This document shows, in pieces, positions 16,659 to 24,089 of a stretch of 24,089 bases of DNA. This DNA comes from an uncultured Prevotella sp. GTDB lineage: Bacteria; Bacteroidota; Bacteroidia; Bacteroidales; Bacteroidaceae. The notes beneath the pieces are model-generated. The model was given only the letters and a program-made list of their open reading frames with translations. It was not told where the DNA came from and did no database searches. The stretch spans positions 1-24,089 of the forward strand of contig CALBLK010000005.1 in NCBI GenBank assembly GCA_937895845.1, in the 5' to 3' direction. Numbering within the stretch: the first letter of the stretch is position 1; each line of letters begins with the position of its first letter. The position numbers and the translations under genes are program-made.

Positions 16659-18305
16659 TTATCGGCCTTCCTTCATGTCTCTCAGCATGCTCACGTCGTC
16701 AATGAGGCACGTTGCGCCAGCCTTGCCGTCAGCATAGACCGACAGCACAGCCTTGCCTCCTCTAACTCTCACGCCTTCCAGCACGATGTCGCTCCACTTT
16801 CCTGCGGCTGCACGCCCCATGTCTTTCCTTGACACACGCCCCCCGCTTTCCACGCTCAGGCGCAAGGCCTTGAACTTGCCTTTGACGTTCACTTTCAGGC
16901 GAACCGTGTAGTTGCCGTCAGGCAGTGTGCAATAGGGCGTGGAGCTGATCTCCTGGCTCACTCTTCTGACAAAGGGCACTCGGTCAGAGATGCACAGGCT
17001 TTTCTCGCCGGTCACCTGCCGGCGGTCCTCAGCCGTGTTCAGGTGGTTGAGGCGCGGCGACAGCTGCGGGTCGAACGAGACTGGGCTGCCTTTCAGCACC
17101 TCCGTCTTCCACCCGGACAGCCAGTCCTGGCGGGGCTTCACGGGATTGGGCACCGGGCGGCGGTCGGCCTCAAAGCTGCCGTTGGCAACATAGTCGTTGT
17201 CGTCAGCCACCCGCCACTCGCCGGTAGACACGTTCAGGTCCCAGGAGCTGAGCGAGTTGAAAAAAGGTGTCTCCCCTTGGAAAGACAAGGGCACCCACTG
17301 GTTGTACCCCAGTCCGTTGCCGGCAAAGTCAGCCCAGCGGTCACCGCAGTACACCACCGTCTCCTGCTTGCTGCCACGTACCGTGACAAAAAAGCCGGTC
17401 TGCGTGACATGGGCGTAGTCGGCAGAGCAGCCCTCCATCACCAGCATCCTGTTTTCCGGGAGATAAGGCCCGTAAATGCTGTCTGCAACCAGGTAGTAGG
17501 CGTGTGACGCGTCCCAGCCATACAGGTCGGAAGCGCACATATAGTATTTTCCCTTGTACTTGAACATGCAGTTGCCTTCGCGGCCCGCGCCCTTGAACAC
17601 CTGGTGGCAGTCAAGCAAGCCAACCTTGCCGTCCTTCATGCCTATTTCAGAAAGGTAAATCTTGTTTCTTCCCCGCCCGTATGAATACACAAGGTAGGAG
17701 CGGCCTGTGTCCTCGTCGGTAAACACGGTCTGGTCGCCTGTGTTTGGCGTGCCAATCATGTCGCGCATCGTAAACCAGTTGTGCCATTCAAACCTGCCGG
17801 CCGGCGACTTCCCCAGCACGACCAGCACGCTCTCCCCGTTCTTGGACGCAGCGGAGACGTGTTGCACAAAGAGGGCGTAGCGGCCGATTTCCCTGACATA
17901 GGCCACACCCAGCCGCCCGACCCAGCCGTCGGGGTCGCTGCCGGCACGGGTAATGTCGTCACGCGTGAAGACATCGCCCTCGAAAGTCCAGTTCACAAGA
18001 TCATCCGAACTGTAGCACGTAACTGACCTGAAGCGAAACGCCTTCACTGTGACAGAAGGGTCTTTCAGATAATCCTCCGCGCCCATATAGCGCACGCCAT
18101 ACCAATAGTAGCGCAGCCGTCCGTCCTTCGGGCTTGGAAAGCGGAAGATGCCACCCCCCTGGCTGTAAATGGGCGCTCCGTCCACGGTATGCCAAAACCT
18201 GTCGTTCTTAATGTTGCCGAAACCGGCTCTTCCTGCATTTTCCGCACTTGTCAACACGCAGGCACACAGAAGAGACAACAATACAATCCATGCTTTCCTT
18301 TTCAT
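16659..18305 (-). CDS. GH43-like five-bladed propeller glycosidase with C-terminal carbohydrate-binding-type domain
   Basis: A 548-residue secreted protein with a signal peptide at about 1-21. Residues 35-365 read as a GH43/clan GH-F propeller: DGAPIYSQGGGIF...YYWYG (about 42-69), the D191 segment GDQTVFTDEDTG, proposed catalytic acid E243 in REGNCMFKYKGKYY, and VTQTGFF with Q302. There is no classical D-P base motif near the N-terminus. The layout recalls the GH43_24/34 group, where exo-beta-1,3-galactanases use Gln in place of Asp; the subfamily call is from memory. Residues about 372-545 (NGSFEAD...LIDDVSML) form a galactose-binding-like jelly roll as in CBM4/22-type modules. It is the first gene of the pair with PL9, has its own consensus promoter, and plausibly trims galactan or arabinan side chains. 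Substrate is inferred only. Confidence 0.72.
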   Translation of the reverse strand: MKRKAWIVLLSLLCACVLTSAENAGRAGFGNIKNDRFWHTVDGAPIYSQGGGIFRFPSPKDGRLRYYWYGVRYMGAEDYLKDPSVTVKAFRFRSVTCYSSDDLVNWTFEGDVFTRDDITRAGSDPDGWVGRLGVAYVREIGRYALFVQHVSAASKNGESVLVVLGKSPAGRFEWHNWFTMRDMIGTPNTGDQTVFTDEDTGRSYLVYSYGRGRNKIYLSEIGMKDGKVGLLDCHQVFKGAGREGNCMFKYKGKYYMCASDLYGWDASHAYYLVADSIYGPYLPENRMLVMEGCSADYAHVTQTGFFVTVRGSKQETVVYCGDRWADFAGNGLGYNQWVPLSFQGETPFFNSLSSWDLNVSTGEWRVADDNDYVANGSFEADRRPVPNPVKPRQDWLSGWKTEVLKGSPVSFDPQLSPRLNHLNTAEDRRQVTGEKSLCISDRVPFVRRVSQEISSTPYCTLPDGNYTVRLKVNVKGKFKALRLSVESGGRVSRKDMGRAAAGKWSDIVLEGVRVRGGKAVLSVYADGKAGATCLIDDVSMLRDMKEGR

Positions 18306-18364
18306 TTTATGACTTGGTTAAAGATTAGTCCTGTCGGTTTATGATGGCTGCAGCTTGCCGTCTG

Positions 18365-18395
18365 CAAAGGTAATGCAATCTGAACACAACACAAA
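18365..18395 (-). promoter_or_regulatory. Consensus Bacteroidetes promoter of the GH43-PL9 operon
   Basis: Minus strand TTTG (18395-18392), 19 nt, then TACCTTTG (18372-18365): a full consensus match. Transcription would start near 18359, leaving about 53 nt of leader before the ATG at 18305. Four 22-bp repeats lie 55 bp upstream of the -33 box. Confidence 0.75.
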
Positions 18396-18450
18396 ACAAA
18401 AGCTGCAAAACTGTGCAGGCGGGCGCACAGGACAGGCTGTTTCAGCGCGC

Positions 18451-18539
18451 AAAACGAACCGTTCTGCACGCCGGAACGCACCGTTTGGCCGTCCGGAACG
18501 AACCGTTTGGCGACCCGGAACGCACCGTTTGGCAGTGCC
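18451..18539. repeat. Four 22-bp tandem repeats with AACG-N3-CGTT dyad core
   Basis: Units begin at 18451, 18473, 18495 and 18517, exactly 22 bp apart. The typical unit starts GGAACG(C/A)ACCGTTTGGC; the first unit is more diverged (AAAACGAACCGTTCTGC). Each has the 11-bp imperfect palindrome AACG-N3-CGTT. A 22-bp period is not a multiple of three, so it is not a protein repeat. It sits between the rhamnose-operon terminator and the GH43 promoter. It may be an operator array or an extragenic repeat family. Confidence 0.8.
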
Positions 18540-18550
18540 GGCGACATGGG

Positions 18551-18597
18551 CGGATAAAAAAGAGTGGCGTGGCTACTGCACGTAACCACGCCACTCT
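18551..18597 (-). terminator. Rho-independent terminator of the dTDP-rhamnose operon
   Basis: A perfect 12-bp stem (AGAGTGGCGTGG at 18561-18572, complement at 18586-18597) with a 13-nt loop, followed on the minus strand by TTTTTATCCG. It lies 38 nt after the rfbC stop, so it ends the leftward operon. Confidence 0.87.
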
Positions 18598-18635
18598 CAG
18601 GCAAGCGCATGCCGCCGCACGGGGCGGGCACCCTG

Positions 18636-19211
18636 TCAATGCCCATACAAATCCGCACTGACATCAAACGGGCTGTCAAAGTCTTTCAGCAACTCATGCC
18701 TGGTGTCTTTCTCGGAGAGAATGGCATGTTCCGTCGGAATCCTCCAGTCAATGCCAAGGCTGCTGTCCGTAATCGAAATGCCACCGTCGGCTTCAGGATG
18801 GTAAAAGTTGTCACACTTGTACTGGAACACCGCAGTCTCCGAGAGCACGGAAAACCCATGTGCGAAGCCGCGCGGAATGAAGAACTGGCGGTGGTTGTCC
18901 TCTGTCAGCTCCACAGCCACGTGCCTGCCGTAGGTTGGCGACCCCTTGCGGATGTCCACCGCCACGTCAAGCACAGCCCCTTTCACACACCTCACCAGCT
19001 TGCTCTGCGTGAACGGCGGCCGCTGGAAATGCAGGCCGCGCATCACCCCATAGCTGCTCATGCTCTCATTGTCCTGGCAAAAGGCAATGTGACGCACCTT
19101 CTCGTCAAACTCCCTCTGCGAAAAACTCTCGAAGAAATATCCGCGAGCGTCCTTGAAAATGCGCGGCTCTATTATCACCACGCCCTCAATATCAGTCTTG
19201 ATTACTTCCAT
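18636..19211 (-). CDS. rfbC: dTDP-4-dehydrorhamnose 3,5-epimerase
   Basis: A 191-residue cupin-fold enzyme, normal length for the family, that epimerises C3 and C5 of dTDP-4-keto-6-deoxyglucose, the third step of dTDP-L-rhamnose synthesis in the cytoplasm. Catalytic H61 is in MRGLHFQ, the conserved Tyr is Y137 in YKCDNFYHPE, and IPRGFAHGF (about 112-120) is the family signature. It is the last gene of the operon, 12 nt after the nucleotidyltransferase gene and just before a strong terminator. All other steps of the pathway (rfbA, rfbB, rfbD) are encoded upstream in the same operon. Confidence 0.96.
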   Translation of the reverse strand: MEVIKTDIEGVVIIEPRIFKDARGYFFESFSQREFDEKVRHIAFCQDNESMSSYGVMRGLHFQRPPFTQSKLVRCVKGAVLDVAVDIRKGSPTYGRHVAVELTEDNHRQFFIPRGFAHGFSVLSETAVFQYKCDNFYHPEADGGISITDSSLGIDWRIPTEHAILSEKDTRHELLKDFDSPFDVSADLYGH

Positions 19212-19223
19212 ATGTTGTTACTG

Positions 19224-20414
19224 TTACTTGTTGTTCCTGTTTTCCATTGACTTTTCCTTTGTGCGGCCAACGCAGCTTCTCCAAAGGAAGTGCCATGTCC
19301 TGAAGATTGGCTCACTCAATGCCTCGGCGGGGTAATCCCTCACAAAGTGCATGTTGCGCCATATCTTCAGAAAGTACTTCCTTGCCATGCCTTGCCGGGT
19401 GAAATGCCCGTACTTGGCGTAATGCTTGCCGAAGTTGCCGCCGTCCATAATCTCAGCCAGCAACAGCTCGCCCCGCCTCCTGTCAGCCGGCACAACCATC
19501 ATCTCTTCGGCCAGCCCAAGGGCTTCATGCAGCACATACATCACCGCCCCGGCAAACTTCCGCAGCCCGAGATACTTTAGAGACTGTTGCATGCTAAGTG
19601 TTAAATGTTGGCATAATGAACCGTCATTCCGCTTGCCATTCAACACTCCACATTCCTCATTCCACCTGTCCATTACATAGTAATAGTCTACCATCTGCCT
19701 CATCCCAATTCCTTCGTCAAAGAAATGGTGATACAGGTGGCACAGCTGGTAAACCACATTGAAAGCCACGGTAGGCACAGCAATCTCACCGGCGCCATCA
19801 GGCAAATTCACCACATTAGAGCATTGCAAATCCGCATTCCGTTTGAACCACTTCTGCAACCGATGGTTGTAGATAGGATTGTTCATCATACAAGGAAAGA
19901 AATGCAACTCCACTGGCACGCCGTCCATGGACGTTTCCAAATGGTGATACCTGATGTCGTCACCCATCTCAAAATGCTTTTTGGCATACTCGGTAATCTC
20001 ACTCCGACTTGCATTCACCCATACATCAATATCCCCGGGAGTGCGAGAATAAGGATTTGGATATGTCAGTGCATTGCCCTGTCCTTTCAATATGCAGCAT
20101 CGCAAGCCGTCTTCTCGAAGCTGCCGGTAAAGCTTGGCGGCAACCTCATTCACCTTCATGTTCCGTCGGCGAATCTGCTGCGCCTTGCCCATCCAGGCCA
20201 TCAGCAAGTCCTGCGCTATTGGGTTCCGCTTCATCTCCCCGGGGTATTCGCGCCACAGCCGCTCCAGTCCGTCAAAGCAGAATCCAAGCATCGCTTGCTT
20301 CGAGGCAAAGGAATACAGCTGCCGCCAGTCCAACCTGGCGACAGCCATACCCATATCCGTTCCATTGCCTAGGCAATATTTCAAGAACAAAAGATTTGCT
20401 GATGCTTGTGCCAT
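19224..20414 (-). CDS. Nucleotidyltransferase-fold protein, PF14907-like
   Basis: A 396-residue protein resembling the 'uncharacterised nucleotidyltransferase' family (NTP_transf_5, PF14907). The motif K110-G-Q-G, then R-x-x-G127-D128-I-D130-V-W, is the polymerase-beta-type nucleotide and metal site (G-D-I-D). A conserved H-L-x-x-H-F-F-D-x-G-I segment follows near the middle, with the sequence HLYHHFFDEGIGMRQMVDYY. No signal peptide or membrane segment. These proteins are often found beside surface-polysaccharide or lasso-peptide genes, but their substrate is largely unknown. Here it sits between rfbB (18 nt before it) and rfbC (12 nt after it), so it is co-transcribed with rhamnose synthesis. 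A role in modifying a polysaccharide precursor is only an inference. The first codon is taken as the ATG at 20414. Confidence 0.75.
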   Translation of the reverse strand: MAQASANLLFLKYCLGNGTDMGMAVARLDWRQLYSFASKQAMLGFCFDGLERLWREYPGEMKRNPIAQDLLMAWMGKAQQIRRRNMKVNEVAAKLYRQLREDGLRCCILKGQGNALTYPNPYSRTPGDIDVWVNASRSEITEYAKKHFEMGDDIRYHHLETSMDGVPVELHFFPCMMNNPIYNHRLQKWFKRNADLQCSNVVNLPDGAGEIAVPTVAFNVVYQLCHLYHHFFDEGIGMRQMVDYYYVMDRWNEECGVLNGKRNDGSLCQHLTLSMQQSLKYLGLRKFAGAVMYVLHEALGLAEEMMVVPADRRRGELLLAEIMDGGNFGKHYAKYGHFTRQGMARKYFLKIWRNMHFVRDYPAEALSEPIFRTWHFLWRSCVGRTKEKSMENRNNK

Positions 20415-20432
20415 TGTCTTTGTTACAGCCTT

Positions 20433-21563
20433 TTATTTCTTGTACATATCATCATAATACTTCTGATAATCGCCACTCGTCACGTTGTCCATCCAGTCCT
20501 GGTTGTCGAGATACCATTTCACAGTCTTCTCGATTCCCTCCTCAAACTGGAGGCTTGGTTCCCAACCAAGCTCTCTCTGGAGCTTTCGGGAGTCAATGGC
20601 ATAGCGCATGTCGTGCCCCTTGCGGTCTGTCACATAAGTGATGAGGTCGAGATCCTCGCCTTCCTTTCTGCCAAGCAGACGGTCAACGGTCTTGATAACC
20701 ACCTTGATGATGTCAATGTTCTTCCATTCGTTGAAGCCACCGATGTTATAGGTCTCTGCTATCTTGCCCTTGTGGAAAATCAAGTCGATAGCACGGGCGT
20801 GGTCCTCCACATACAGCCAGTCACGCACATTCTCCCCTTTGCCATACACGGGCAACGGCTTATGGTGGCGGATGTTGTTGATGAACAACGGAATCAGCTT
20901 CTCCGGGAATTGGTATGGCCCATAATTATTTGAACAGTTGGTCACAATAGTAGGCATACCGTATGTGTCGTGAAAAGCACGGACGAAGTGGTCGCTGCCA
21001 GCCTTGGATGCCGAGTATGGCGAGTGAGGATTGTACTTGGTTGTTTCCACGAAGAAATCCTCGCCATAAGCCTCATGGTTCTTACCGCTGGATGCCTTGG
21101 TGGTGAAAGGAGCAGGGATGCCCTCTGGGTGCGTCATCTTCAGCGCACCATATACCTCATCGGTAGAGATGTGGTAGAAACGCTTGCCCTCATACCCTTC
21201 AGGCAGACTCTCCCAATAGGTTTTTGCAGCCTGAAGCAGAGACAGAGTACCCATCACATTGGTCTGGGCGAAAGTAAAGGGATCCTTGATGCTCCTGTCT
21301 ACATGGCTCTCAGCAGCAAGATGGATAATACCATCCACATGCTCATCCTGCATCAATTTCAAGAAAGCATCGAAGTCACAGATGTCCATCTTCACGAACT
21401 TGTAGTTTGGCTTGTCCTCGATGTCCTTGAGGTTAGCGAGATTGCCAGCATAAGTCAACTTGTCGAGGTTGATGATGTTATACTCAGGGTATTTGTTTAC
21501 AAAAAGGCGGACAACATGTGACCCGATGAAACCGGCGCCGCCAGTGATAACGATATTCTTCAT
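20433..21563 (-). CDS. rfbB: dTDP-glucose 4,6-dehydratase
   Basis: A 376-residue extended short-chain dehydrogenase that converts dTDP-glucose to dTDP-4-keto-6-deoxyglucose, second step of dTDP-rhamnose synthesis. NAD-binding GGAGFIGS at 8-15, catalytic T134-D135-E136 in ISTDEVYG, and Y183-x3-K187 in YSASKAGSD are all present. Between the TDE motif and the YxxxK motif there is a loop of about 30 residues (after LKMTHPEG) that makes it slightly longer than enterobacterial RfbB; I recall this as usual in Bacteroidales. It begins 1 nt after the rfbD stop, so translation is probably coupled. Confidence 0.96.
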   Translation of the reverse strand: MKNIVITGGAGFIGSHVVRLFVNKYPEYNIINLDKLTYAGNLANLKDIEDKPNYKFVKMDICDFDAFLKLMQDEHVDGIIHLAAESHVDRSIKDPFTFAQTNVMGTLSLLQAAKTYWESLPEGYEGKRFYHISTDEVYGALKMTHPEGIPAPFTTKASSGKNHEAYGEDFFVETTKYNPHSPYSASKAGSDHFVRAFHDTYGMPTIVTNCSNNYGPYQFPEKLIPLFINNIRHHKPLPVYGKGENVRDWLYVEDHARAIDLIFHKGKIAETYNIGGFNEWKNIDIIKVVIKTVDRLLGRKEGEDLDLITYVTDRKGHDMRYAIDSRKLQRELGWEPSLQFEEGIEKTVKWYLDNQDWMDNVTSGDYQKYYDDMYKK

Positions 21564-21564
21564 T

Positions 21565-22476
21565 TTATTTCTTTAAATTGTTAATACATTTCTCCAACGA
21601 GTCAACCCAGTAAGGCACTTTCACGCCAAATGTATCCTTGATGGTTCGCTTGTCCAGTACTGAATAGGCAGGACGAGTGACAGGCGAAGGGTATTCAGAA
21701 CTGTAGCATGGCTGTATGTCGCAATCCTTATGGCCGGCAATCCTTGCAATCATCTGTGTGAAGTCATACCAAGAGCACACACCCTCATTGGAGAAATGGT
21801 AAACACCTACATATTCATTCTTATTCTTTGCGGCCTTCACCTTTTCCAATATTGTTATGATGGCATTAGCCAAGTCAAGAGCGTAGGTAGGAGTGCCGCA
21901 CTGGTCAAACACCACCTTCAGCTGTGGCTTTGTCGCCGTCAGATTAAGCATCGTCTTGCAGAAGTTCTTGCCAAACTCCGAATAGAGCCAGGCCGTACGG
22001 ATGATAACATACTTGCAACCTGTGGCGATTATCTTCTGCTCTCCATGAAGCTTTGTCTCTCCATACACACCGGTAGGCGTTCCTTTTTGGTCTGGGCCGC
22101 AGGGCACATTGTAGGGTTCCTTGCCAAAAACATAGTCCGTGGAAATCTGTACCAGCACGCCATCCACTTCTTTCATTACCTTTGCCAAGTTCTCTGGAGC
22201 ATCTGCATTGAGCCTTTCTGCGAGTGCAGCCAACTTTTTGTCGGTTTCGCAAGCATCAACATTGGTCCATGCCGCACAATTGACAATGGCATCAATCCTA
22301 TTCTCTTTCACCATCTTACGGATGGCGTCAATGTCTGTGATGTCAAGGTGGGCAGTCTCCTGTCCTTCCACCTGATTGACATCCGTGAAAACATAATGGT
22401 CTGCCGTATTCTTGCTAACAATGCGCATCTCGTTGCCGAGCTGTCCGTTGGCACCCGTCACCAATACATTCATCAT
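21565..22476 (-). CDS. rfbD: dTDP-4-dehydrorhamnose reductase
   Basis: A 303-residue NADPH-dependent reductase giving dTDP-L-rhamnose, the last step of the pathway. N-terminal GANGQLG at 8-14, QISTDYVFG at 110-118 and the Y138-x3-K142 pair in VYGETKLHGE are the family signature. Two Met codons stand at the start (22476 and 22473). It is 33 nt downstream of rfbA and 1 nt upstream of rfbB. Length and motifs are normal. Confidence 0.95.
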   Translation of the reverse strand: MMNVLVTGANGQLGNEMRIVSKNTADHYVFTDVNQVEGQETAHLDITDIDAIRKMVKENRIDAIVNCAAWTNVDACETDKKLAALAERLNADAPENLAKVMKEVDGVLVQISTDYVFGKEPYNVPCGPDQKGTPTGVYGETKLHGEQKIIATGCKYVIIRTAWLYSEFGKNFCKTMLNLTATKPQLKVVFDQCGTPTYALDLANAIITILEKVKAAKNKNEYVGVYHFSNEGVCSWYDFTQMIARIAGHKDCDIQPCYSSEYPSPVTRPAYSVLDKRTIKDTFGVKVPYWVDSLEKCINNLKK

Positions 22477-22509
22477 TCACTGTCCTTTTTAAGGGAATTG
22501 CGTTCCCGG

Positions 22510-23424
22510 TTAATATTCCAAATTTTTCTTCAACGTATCATCACCCTCGTCAAGGATGGAGAGAAGATACCTGCCATAATCGTTCTTCTGCATCGGCTGT
22601 GCCACCTCCCTGAGTTTGTCAGCAGTAATCCAGCCTTGACGATAGGCAATGCCTTCCAAGCAAGCCACCTTCAAGCCCTGGCGTTTCTCCAACACCTCAA
22701 TAAAGGTAGAAGCCTCAGAGAGCGAATCATGCGTACCTGTGTCAAGCCAAGCAAATCCCCTTGCCATGGTCTGCACTTTCAGTTGCTTGTCCTTCAAGAA
22801 CTCTTGGTTCACGGTGGTTATCTCCAACTCGCCACGAGCCGAAGGCTTGATGTGCTTCGCCACTTCCACCACCTTGTTTGGATAGAAGTACAGGCCCACT
22901 ACGGCATAGTTGCTCTTGGGACGCTCCGGTTTCTCCTCGATGCTCAGGCAGTTGCCCTGCTCGTCAAACTCAGCCACGCCATATCGCTCCGGGTCACTGA
23001 CACGATAGCCGAAAACGGTAGCCTTGTTGTTGCGCTCCGCATCCACAACAGCCTTTGCTAACATTCTGTTCAGACCTGCGCCATAGAAGATGTTGTCACC
23101 GAGCACGAGACAAGCTGCATCATCACCGACAAACTTCTCGCCGATGATGAAAGCCTGCGCCAAGCCATCGGGCGACGGTTGCTCCGCATACTCGAACTTC
23201 ACACCCAATTGGCTACCATCGCCCAACAGGCGTTTGAAACCCGGCAAGTCAAATGGAGTGGAGATAATCAATATCTCGCGGATCCCTGCCAACATCAATA
23301 CCGAGATAGGATAATATATCATCGGTTTGTCAAAAATTGGTATCAGCTGCTTGCTGATACCCTTGGTGATAGGATACAAACGTGTACCGCTACCACCTGC
23401 CAATACAATTCCTTTCATACTCAT
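22510..23424 (-). CDS. rfbA: Glucose-1-phosphate thymidylyltransferase
   Basis: A 304-residue nucleotidyltransferase that makes dTDP-glucose from dTTP and glucose-1-phosphate, the first step of dTDP-rhamnose synthesis. The signature GGSGTRLYPIT at about 10-20, the K25-QL-I-P segment, the LGDNIFYG metal site and the EEKPERPKSNYAVVGLY sugar-binding motif are all present. The start may be the ATG at 23424 or the one two codons later at 23418, which gives the more usual MKGIVLAGG beginning. It begins 3 nt after the stop of the epimerase gene. Confidence 0.96.
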   Translation of the reverse strand: MSMKGIVLAGGSGTRLYPITKGISKQLIPIFDKPMIYYPISVLMLAGIREILIISTPFDLPGFKRLLGDGSQLGVKFEYAEQPSPDGLAQAFIIGEKFVGDDAACLVLGDNIFYGAGLNRMLAKAVVDAERNNKATVFGYRVSDPERYGVAEFDEQGNCLSIEEKPERPKSNYAVVGLYFYPNKVVEVAKHIKPSARGELEITTVNQEFLKDKQLKVQTMARGFAWLDTGTHDSLSEASTFIEVLEKRQGLKVACLEGIAYRQGWITADKLREVAQPMQKNDYGRYLLSILDEGDDTLKKNLEY

Positions 23425-23427
23425 TTT

Positions 23428-24089
23428 TTACTTCAAATATTTTCTGTCATTATCATCGAACCAGTCTTCCAGCGCCTCCTCGAAGCTCCACTTGAACTTG
23501 TAGCCTGAGTTCTTCAACTTCTCGCCACAGATGTTCGTTGAAATCTGGAGCTTCTTCACTCTCGCGGGACAGATGCCCATAGGTGAGCCAAGGAGCATAG
23601 CCATTCTTGCCATAGGCATAATCACCCAGTTGGGAATGTCTGGCACGAACTGGGTCAAGCCTGTCACTTTCTTCATCGCCTCCACAATATGCTGGATGGT
23701 ATAGGCTGGCTCAAAGCAACAGTTGTACAGCTCCACCCCATGCTCGTGATGTTCCAGGCGGTAAAGCATGAAGCGCACCAACTCCTTCACATAGATACAC
23801 GCCTTGATGGTGTCCTTTCTGCCAGGGTAGGCAAACTTATGACCACGAATAGCCCAATACAATCTCGTGAAGTTGCCATTCTCACCTTTGCCGAACACCA
23901 CACCGGGACGAAGGATAGTGAGCTGGCGATTTTTGGCATCACCATTCTGCCAAATCATGTGAATCTTCTCTGCCACCAACTTAGAGATGCCGTATGCCGT
24001 GTTTGGCATTGGCAGCGTTGTCTCCTTCTTCAGCTCCTCCGCAGCACCGTATGGCGCAATGCTCGAAGTGAACACAATCTTCTTGATGC
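23428..24089 (-). CDS. NAD-dependent epimerase/dehydratase, C-terminal part (cut by right edge)
   Basis: 219 residues are visible; the frame stays open to the right edge and the N-terminal NAD-binding glycine motif lies outside. The visible part begins IKKIVFTSSIAPYG, with the active-site S-S pair, then Y-x3-K in TAYGISKLVAEKI, then LRPGVVFGKGENGN. This is an extended short-chain dehydrogenase acting on a nucleotide sugar. It resembles UDP-sugar 4-epimerases, but the specificity cannot be fixed from this part. The GTG at 24075 is an internal valine rather than the start. It is the first visible gene of the rhamnose operon, 3 nt before rfbA; the operon promoter must be further right. Confidence 0.85.
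   Translation of the reverse strand, partial: IKKIVFTSSIAPYGAAEELKKETTLPMPNTAYGISKLVAEKIHMIWQNGDAKNRQLTILRPGVVFGKGENGNFTRLYWAIRGHKFAYPGRKDTIKACIYVKELVRFMLYRLEHHEHGVELYNCCFEPAYTIQHIVEAMKKVTGLTQFVPDIPNWVIMPMARMAMLLGSPMGICPARVKKLQISTNICGEKLKNSGYKFKWSFEEALEDWFDDNDRKYLK

Noticed and set aside
18451..18539. The 22-bp periodic repeats as a CRISPR array
   Set aside because: Repeats are contiguous at 22-bp period with only about 5 variable bases between conserved cores; there are no spacers of 30-40 bp and no cas genes.
21730..23061. Plus-strand frame of 443 codons opposite rfbD and rfbA
   Set aside because: It spans two well-recognised genes and their gap on the other strand; its translation has no domain and no promoter or ribosome site.

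Overview
The window looks like a chromosomal segment of a gut- or oral-type Bacteroidales, most likely Prevotella-like. The taxon is inferred. Supporting signs are a hybrid two-component system (HTCS), a TonB-dependent receptor, sulfatases with their maturase, lipoprotein glycosidases, and Bacteroidetes-type promoters (TTTG-N19-TAnnTTTG). No tRNA, rRNA, transposase or integrase was found.

Region 1 (1-14600) is a polysaccharide utilisation locus for a sulfated glycan, arranged around an HTCS sensor-regulator (5754-9746, + strand). To its left, on the - strand, lies a GH3 glycosidase lipoprotein, then a serine-type sulfatase, then a TonB-dependent receptor cut by the left edge. To its right, on the + strand, lies a second serine-type sulfatase (S1_11-like), an anaerobic sulfatase-maturating radical SAM enzyme (anSME) and a type-B carboxylesterase. 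The logic is: the receptor imports oligosaccharides, the two sulfatases desulfate them, the anSME converts the sulfatase active-site Ser to formylglycine, the esterase may remove acyl groups, and GH3 releases sugars. A similar sequence block sits about 55-57 nt upstream of the -7 box of both flanking operons and may be the HTCS operator.

Region 2 (14600-18305) is on the - strand. A GH43-like enzyme with a C-terminal carbohydrate-binding-type domain is followed 4 nt later by a PL9 polysaccharide lyase, with a consensus promoter and a terminator. This pair suggests attack on pectic or arabinogalactan material. Next comes a 77-residue unrecognised helical protein with its own consensus promoter, a leader of about 330 nt that is GC-rich and can form a long nested stem, and a strong terminator.

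Region 3 (18306-18635) is non-coding. It holds the GH43 promoter, four 22-bp tandem repeats with an AACG-N3-CGTT core, and the terminator of the next operon.

Region 4 (18636-24089, - strand) is a dTDP-L-rhamnose operon: a sugar-nucleotide epimerase (cut by the right edge), rfbA, rfbD, rfbB, a PF14907-like nucleotidyltransferase and rfbC. It supplies rhamnose for capsule, O-antigen or glycoprotein synthesis.

The most interesting unexplained items are the structured leader at 14930-15260, the 22-bp repeats at 18451-18539, and the shared motif upstream of the two HTCS-flanking operons.
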